A DNA stretch of 46,266 bases, from the NCBI GenBank assembly GCA_902779055.1, contig CACZAD010000045.1:1-46266 (forward strand), given 5' to 3'. The notes under the pieces were generated by a model. That model did not search any database, was not told the DNA's origin, and saw only the letters and a list, made by a program, of their open reading frames with translations. Of this stretch, positions 41,627 through 46,266 are shown piece by piece. Source of the stretch: Fibrobacter succinogenes (GTDB taxonomy: Bacteria; Fibrobacterota; Fibrobacteria; Fibrobacterales; Fibrobacteraceae). A program made the translations under genes and the position numbers. Within the stretch, counting starts at the first letter, position 1; each line of letters opens with the position of its first letter.

Positions 41627-41811
41627 ATGGCGATAAACTTAAAAAGTGGCGATAAAACGGCGATAAATCCCGAAAATGGCGATAAATATGGCGAAAAAGT
41701 GGCGATAAAATCGAAAATCGGCGATAAATCGGCGATAAAAAATCGACAAAGTTCAAGAAAAAGATTTTTGAATACTTTGCTGAACACAAAAAACTCGTTC
41801 CCAAGGAATAA
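41627..41811 (+). pseudogene. Remnant of an AlbA_2 regulator (GDK-AI linker and start of winged helix)
   Basis: One frame reads LKSGDKTAINPENGDKYGEK, VAIKSKIGDKSAIKNRQ, a GDK-x-AI repeat used as linker in this family. After a frame change comes KFKKKIFEYFAEHKKLVPKE and TAA at 41809, the first helix of the usual C-terminal winged helix. Linker repeats at the DNA level (GGCGATAAA, at least seven times) span 41629-41740. The domains before and after are lost. 41484-41590 shows no gene. Confidence 0.5.
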
Positions 41812-41813
41812 CT

Positions 41814-42151
41814 ATGCAACCCCTAAAACATGAAGATCTTGCCGCCCAGTTCGACAGCATCGTCCGCAGGTATTGCGACGGTGGGCTTATCGCTTACCGC
41901 GACGCGCACTATTTCATGAATGACATGCTGAATCTTTTCGAGCGAATCGAAAGGCTTCGCCTGTTTGTAAACAATGACGGCGCCAAGAAGGTCCTGGTCC
42001 ATTTCACGAAAAAGCTTGGGAACCTGAACATAGACGACTCGAACTGCTCAAGTACGAAGGCGGCTTCCCGGAAGTCAACCGGCTGAAAATATCTTGGCTG
42101 TCGCGGTTCAAGAATCGCCCCGCCATGAGAGACGAACTGGAAAAAATTTAG
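41814..42151 (+). pseudogene. Small conserved-looking protein, frame broken near 42035
   Basis: Frame 1 from ATG 41814 (AAGGA upstream) reads MQPLKHEDLAAQFDSIVRRY, DAHYFMNDMLNLFERIERLR, VLVHFTKKLGNLNID. One base out of phase from about 42035, a second frame reads LELLKYEGGFPEVNRLKISW, LSRFKNRPAMRDELEKI and stops at 42151. Joined they give about 112 residues of compositionally normal protein. No family recognised. 42152-42420 holds no gene. Confidence 0.5.
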
Positions 42152-42420
42152 TCTTGATGTGTCATTCCGTAGAAAGGAATGATGCGCTTTTGCTTTATTT
42201 GGTTTTGTCGAAACAGACAATTTTGCCGACGTCGGCAAAATGGTTATGTCATTAAAAACAGGGATTTTTACTAAAAAATGGAAAAATGGGCAAAAATGTC
42301 GTAAAAATAGTTGGAAAAACGGACAAAATTAGTTGTTTTAAGGTTGGATAAACGGAAAAACTGATGATTCAACGTAAAATCGACAACTGGAGTCTCATGG
42401 ATTTTGATGGAGAAAATAAT

Positions 42421-42942
42421 ATGTGCAAAAATGGAATGATGAAGATGTTCTTGTGTGCCATATTCTTTCTGCTAGTATCTTGTTCTACAGAAAAGGATGA
42501 ACAGGAATTGAATTCTATTGAAAAGGAATACCTGGAGAAAAGAGAGACTTTTAGCGCAGCATATTGTGTTGTTTATGGATTTCCTGTAAAGCCCCTTGGG
42601 AAAATATGGAATCGAGAATTTGGAACATCAAAGATTATGTTGCGCAATGATAAAAGTGCAAAGAAAGGAATATTTGAAGTCGCTGATTCAAGCGTATATA
42701 AACATGCCTTCAGTTTGTCTTTTCCATTGGAAGAAGATTCGAGTGCGATAAAAAATTTTTATGCAACGTATAATCTGCTTGTAGATTGCTTTAATCGTGA
42801 TTCGATGTATCTTGGGTCGATTACCGTAAATGACCGTTGCCAGGATTCGAATACAAACGGTCGGATGGATAAAAGAATGCTGGTGGAACTGAAATCCGTT
42901 TTCCCTGAATGGTATGCATCGTACGAAAAACAGTGTAAGTAA
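42421..42942 (+). CDS. Small lipoprotein of unknown function
   Basis: 173 residues from MCKNGMMKMFLCAIFFLLVS; CS after LLVS is the lipidated Cys. GGAG lies 8 bases before this ATG, and an earlier ATG at 42364 is less likely. The mature part is acidic, with single Cys residues in AAYCVVYGFPV, LLVDCFNRDS, NDRCQDSN and at the end (EKQCK). No family recognised. Its last codons lie in a 49-base repeat (42934-42982) that recurs at 45106. Confidence 0.65.
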   Translation: MCKNGMMKMFLCAIFFLLVSCSTEKDEQELNSIEKEYLEKRETFSAAYCVVYGFPVKPLGKIWNREFGTSKIMLRNDKSAKKGIFEVADSSVYKHAFSLSFPLEEDSSAIKNFYATYNLLVDCFNRDSMYLGSITVNDRCQDSNTNGRMDKRMLVELKSVFPEWYASYEKQCK

Positions 42943-42982
42943 AGGTTGTTGATCGAATACGGTTCAAAGGGCGATAAGCCGT
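42934..42982 (+). repeat. 49-bp repeat, copy 1
   Basis: TGTAAGTAAAGGTTGTTGAT and the following bases match 45106-45154 at 46 of 49 positions. Confidence 0.85.
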
Positions 42983-42998
42983 CAGTTTTTGAGAGGCG

Positions 42999-43033
42999 TT
43001 GCCGTTAAAGTTCGGAAAAGAATAAGATTGGAT
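42999..43033 (+). pseudogene. Fragment of the 3' end of a TonB-like gene
   Basis: TTGCCGTTAAAGTTCG (42999-43014) is identical to 44887-44902, the end of the TonB-like gene, and both continue into a similar GGATTT tail. In frame it reads LPLKFGKE and stop, against LPLKFDKK and stop in the intact gene. A duplicated scrap only. Confidence 0.5.
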
Positions 43034-43804
43034 TTAATTTGTGAGGGAGGAATCTTTTGGTTCCGCGTCTTTTTTCCTGTTGTTATACAAATCCATTAGC
43101 ACGGAGTCTTTCGCGATAATCTCGTTCGAGTAGTCATTAATCTCTTTGGGTTGGTTAAATGCTATGATGCTCCAGCGGGATGATTGATTTATCATGGTGA
43201 AATATTCGACGATTTTTTTGTTTGACGAGTAGACAGAGATAGAACACTCCGCTAGGTCGATTGTTTTTCGTGACATTTCTAGATTGCTCAGTGTTTTGAA
43301 GTTCTCAGGATTGGTTGCGTATTTCCCGCATTTGTACGCAAATATGAGTCGTTGGGGTATGGGAATGTCATCGAGGCTTATTTCTGTTGCAGGAGGGTTC
43401 CTTATTTGTTCCGACATGAACCCTATTATCCCTTTTGCAGCGGAGTAAGCCATATTGTCGTATATTTCAAGTTCTTCTAAGGAGTCGGCGGCGTGTCCGT
43501 CAATGAAAATATCCAAGTCCCATATGGAATCGTTGGGCGCGGATTTGGCTTTCATCATGATGCTTGCCTGTTTGTTGCGGAAAATGGCGCTTCCGTTGAT
43601 ATCGACGGAATTTGAATTGTTGATCGTCCAGATTGCGTCCGGCATGTACCACTCTACAATTTCCTTCAGGAAAAGCTCTGGCCATTTAGCCATTTTCATC
43701 TTTCTGACGAAGGCTTGATTGTCGGAAGGGGTGCATGCAACTAACCCGAATACAATTGTAAATGCAGAGAAAATGAGGAAAAAATTTTGTTTTGGCTTAA
43801 ACAT
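43034..43804 (-). CDS. Lipoprotein of unknown function
   Basis: About 256 residues from MFKPKQNFFLIFSAFTIVFG; the lipobox is GLVAC. The mature part (FVRKMKMAKWPELFLKEIVE, IDLAECSISVYSSNKKIVEY) has no recognised family. Its 3' end meets the repeats at 42934-43033. It points away from the TonB-like gene, with about 90 bases between the two starts, so a divergent promoter is expected there. Confidence 0.65.
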   Translation of the reverse strand: MFKPKQNFFLIFSAFTIVFGLVACTPSDNQAFVRKMKMAKWPELFLKEIVEWYMPDAIWTINNSNSVDINGSAIFRNKQASIMMKAKSAPNDSIWDLDIFIDGHAADSLEELEIYDNMAYSAAKGIIGFMSEQIRNPPATEISLDDIPIPQRLIFAYKCGKYATNPENFKTLSNLEMSRKTIDLAECSISVYSSNKKIVEYFTMINQSSRWSIIAFNQPKEINDYSNEIIAKDSVLMDLYNNRKKDAEPKDSSLTN

Positions 43805-43896
43805 ATGCAAGCAAAATAGAAAATTATCAATGTAAATTTGCTTAAAAGAAGATTCGTAAAATCAAAAAGCGCATAAAAAGATTGTATTTTAAAACC

Positions 43897-44913
43897 ATGA
43901 AGTTTGTTTTTGCACTGCTTTTGTTGCTGACTGCCGTTTTATATGCGCAGTCCTCGAGTTCCCTGTTTACAGGAATTGGAGAATACTTAGCAGAATTAAT
44001 TGGTGATGACGTGAAAAGCAATGAGTTCTGTAAAGCGAATACGACTGGCCTTAACCTTCTTATTCTTGATGGCTACTTTGTTGTTGACCGCCATGTTGGT
44101 GGTAGAATTGCTTCGATTGAAGTTGATGCTAGTTCCACCCGTATTTTTACAAGCGATATTTCTCGTGAAGTCCCTGTTTGGGCTAGAGTTTATGGCGTTT
44201 CTCAGGCGCCGTCGGACTCCGTAATCGCCATCCTTAAAGAAATGCGCAAGAAAAATGCTGGTAAAATCGACCGAGACGAGATAAACGTTTCGTTCCCGTA
44301 TCAGGATGAAAGTATTTACAAATACAAGAAGTTTTTTGGAAAACTTAAGGCCGCCGGATTCTCGAAGATAAGGTTGCTTGCTAAAGAGGAAGAATTTAGC
44401 GATAAGGTATATAAGAATCTTCTGCTCAAAAAATCCAGCAAGGAACAGATTGAATCGTGGGAAAGTTCTAAGCATTCTTGCAATAAACAATGGTTGCACA
44501 TCACGGACTCAAAGCTTTCATACTCTGCACATAAACCTTTAAAATGGGATGGAATAAGTGATCCTGACTTTTCAAAGAAGCCTGCTAAAAGAAGAAAAGC
44601 TTCGCATGTAAAAGAGATTGTCGATAAAAACAAACCAAAACTTTCAAGTATTCGTAAGAAATACCGAATGCAGGCACCTCGTTTGAAAAAAGTAAAAAAC
44701 AGTGAACATCCAGATGCAGAAATTCAATACGACATCGTAGTAAAATTTACTATTGCGCCCGATGGAAAAATTAGTGAAATTGAAGTAGTGTCATCGTCAA
44801 CAGGAAATGAAAAATTTGACAAAGCAATATGTGACGCAATTTCCGCATGGACTTTTGATGAGGCGGATGATGTAACTCGCGTAACCTTGCCGTTAAAGTT
44901 CGATAAAAAGTAA
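43897..44913 (+). CDS. TonB C-terminal-domain protein (energy-transducer-like, exported)
   Basis: About 338 residues from MKFVFALLLLLTAVLYAQSS, which looks like a cleavable signal peptide rather than the usual TonB anchor. A middle part of unknown function (residues about 30-200) and a basic region follow. The C-terminal 90 residues are a TonB_C domain: DIVVKFTIAPDGKISEIEVV, EKFDKAICDAISAWTFDEAD, RVTLPLKFDKK. TonB_C proteins normally pass energy to outer-membrane transporters; exported forms like this are known in gliding and adventurous-motility-type complexes, but the role here is open. Confidence 0.75.
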   Translation: MKFVFALLLLLTAVLYAQSSSSLFTGIGEYLAELIGDDVKSNEFCKANTTGLNLLILDGYFVVDRHVGGRIASIEVDASSTRIFTSDISREVPVWARVYGVSQAPSDSVIAILKEMRKKNAGKIDRDEINVSFPYQDESIYKYKKFFGKLKAAGFSKIRLLAKEEEFSDKVYKNLLLKKSSKEQIESWESSKHSCNKQWLHITDSKLSYSAHKPLKWDGISDPDFSKKPAKRRKASHVKEIVDKNKPKLSSIRKKYRMQAPRLKKVKNSEHPDAEIQYDIVVKFTIAPDGKISEIEVVSSSTGNEKFDKAICDAISAWTFDEADDVTRVTLPLKFDKK

Positions 44914-44923
44914 GTATGGATTT

Positions 44924-45124
44924 GTGATTGTGAACAAGATTTATATTTATTCGCTGTATGTTTTGGGTCTGGTCCTGTTTATCGTTGGCTTGTTCTTGCC
45001 ATCAGATCCGATGCATCCTTCTTTTGCTGTCGTTGGACTGGCTTATTTATTGCTGCTCAAAAAACTCATAAAGATTATTGCGGCGAAATACCGACAGAAA
45101 AACAATGTAAGTAAAGGTTGTTGA
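44924..45124 (+). CDS. Small two-helix membrane protein
   Basis: 66 residues from a GTG, 10 bases after the TonB-like gene. Two hydrophobic helices (IYSLYVLGLVLFIVGLFLP and FAVVGLAYLLLLKKLIKII) and a basic tail. Probably co-transcribed with the TonB-like gene. No family. Its last codons lie in the 49-base repeat copy 2. Confidence 0.55.
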   Translation: MIVNKIYIYSLYVLGLVLFIVGLFLPSDPMHPSFAVVGLAYLLLLKKLIKIIAAKYRQKNNVSKGC

Positions 45125-45154
45125 TAGAATACGGCTCAAAGAGCGATAAGCCGT
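45106..45154 (+). repeat. 49-bp repeat, copy 2
   Basis: See 42934-42982; 3 mismatches in 49. Both copies begin in the last codons of a small gene. Confidence 0.85.
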
Positions 45155-45188
45155 AAGGTGGGTTGTTGGACTTAAATCTAGGAGCCAA

Positions 45189-45812
45189 ATGATGAAAAAA
45201 ATGTTTATTCGCAAGTGCTTAATTATGTTGTTTGTTTTCGCTCTATTTGGATGCAAAGATGAAGTCGTTGAAGAGAGAGATAATATTAGTGAATTCCTTG
45301 GCTTGAAAGAGGAAATAGATACTGTAGCCTACCCGTATTATAAAAAGAACACAGAGCGTTATTATGAATTGAGTGGTTTTCTTCGCCGATACTACTATTA
45401 TAAAAATTATGATGAAACGTTCTCGTTGGATGATGATATAACTATAGTCAATGGTGGTCGTGAATTTTACATTTATTCAAAAACGAAAAATGGCCAAAAG
45501 AAGATTTGGTCTAGTGAATGTGAAGATTCTAAGTTTCTTTCTGAAGAACAAATCAGAGTATTGGACAGTCTGGAAAATGTAGTGAGAAAAGATTTTAAAG
45601 AAAAGCCGGTAAAAGGGGAGTGGAACGTTTTTTCCTTCAATTGGAAAGGGAAAAATTTTGATGTAAGTCTTGATGAACGTTTTGAATATGTGTTGAAATC
45701 CCATTTTGAAGACCGCAAATCGGAAACGCAATTCTACCTATATTTGAAAAAAAACTTTGAACAAGGATGTAAGGGGAGGAAGAATAAAGCTGTAGGAATA
45801 ATAAAATGGTGA
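45189..45812 (+). CDS. Lipoprotein of unknown function
   Basis: 207 residues: MMKKMFIRKCLIMLFVFALF then GCKDE, with lipobox LFGC. GGAG lies 5-8 bases before the paired ATGs. The mature part is charged and aromatic (YPYYKKNTERYYELSGFLRR, EWNVFSFNWKGKNFDVSLDE). No family recognised. AT-rich like its neighbours and unlike purD after it. Confidence 0.65.
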   Translation: MMKKMFIRKCLIMLFVFALFGCKDEVVEERDNISEFLGLKEEIDTVAYPYYKKNTERYYELSGFLRRYYYYKNYDETFSLDDDITIVNGGREFYIYSKTKNGQKKIWSSECEDSKFLSEEQIRVLDSLENVVRKDFKEKPVKGEWNVFSFNWKGKNFDVSLDERFEYVLKSHFEDRKSETQFYLYLKKNFEQGCKGRKNKAVGIIKW

Positions 45813-45887
45813 TTTTCCTAGAAATCAAATAATTCGGGTTTCGCATTTTTCTAAATTATCCTTCGTAAAAAACAAAGGATACGCTAT

Positions 45888-46266
<379 letters not shown>

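Noticed and set aside
41629..41740. GGCGATAAA repeats as iterons of a replication origin
   Set aside because: They stay in codon register as GDK-AI linker repeats followed by the family's winged-helix start; no replication gene is nearby.

Overview
The window looks like a chromosomal segment of a Fibrobacter-like bacterium (Fibrobacterota, gut or rumen). This is inferred from several signs: Ser-rich-linker lipoproteins, a secreted GH30 xylanase and a secreted esterase with C-terminal sorting-like tails, the frr-uppS-cdsA / dxr-rseP order, and many promoters whose -10 box reads TATATT or TACATT. No rRNA, tRNA, CRISPR array or IS transposase was recognised.

Layout. 1-5540 is an accessory stretch. 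It holds an AbiE-like toxin/antitoxin pair (toxin cut by the window edge), an AlbA_2/ATPase-type regulator with internal losses, remnants of further copies, an ORF6N + AlbA_2 pair set between 57-bp direct repeats, and a metallophosphoesterase remnant. 5613-18201 is core: frr, uppS, cdsA, two Ser-rich lipoproteins on the other strand, dxr, a broken esterase, rseP, a cation-diffusion transporter, a broken MATE exporter and a flavodoxin. 18266-24806 holds a two-module lipoprotein and a small-molecule-response cluster: MerR-GyrI regulator, CAT-like acetyltransferase, DUF3795, GyrI-like protein and zinc-ribbon protein (plus a truncated second copy), then a TSCPD protein and an ICMT-like methyltransferase. 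24938-26431 is the GH30 enzyme.

26821-42151 is a defence island: a Fic regulator with a strong double operator (frame broken), a broken ORF6N gene, a type IIG restriction-methylation enzyme, then a markedly AT-rich run of a GIY-YIG protein (frameshifted at T8), an AAA_13/RloC-like ATPase and a Shedu-like nuclease. It continues with a GmrSD/DUF262 protein, a YhcG (DUF1016) nuclease translationally coupled to a two-module CoiA-like protein, and gene remnants. 42421-45812 holds lipoproteins and a TonB-like protein with internal repeats; purD begins at 45888 and is broken.

The most unusual signals are these. (1) Long, near-perfect palindromes lie at the same codons of both ORF6N genes, and one shares its core with a palindrome upstream of the first AlbA_2 gene. 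(2) Several unrelated intergenic repeat families lie in frame inside the type IIG enzyme gene. (3) There is a coupled YhcG + double CoiA-like nuclease operon. (4) AlbA_2-family genes and remnants each carry a different low-complexity linker. (5) Conserved genes repeatedly show small internal deletions, often with frameshift. These may be real decay or an assembly artefact, and they affect how far the gene calls can be trusted.
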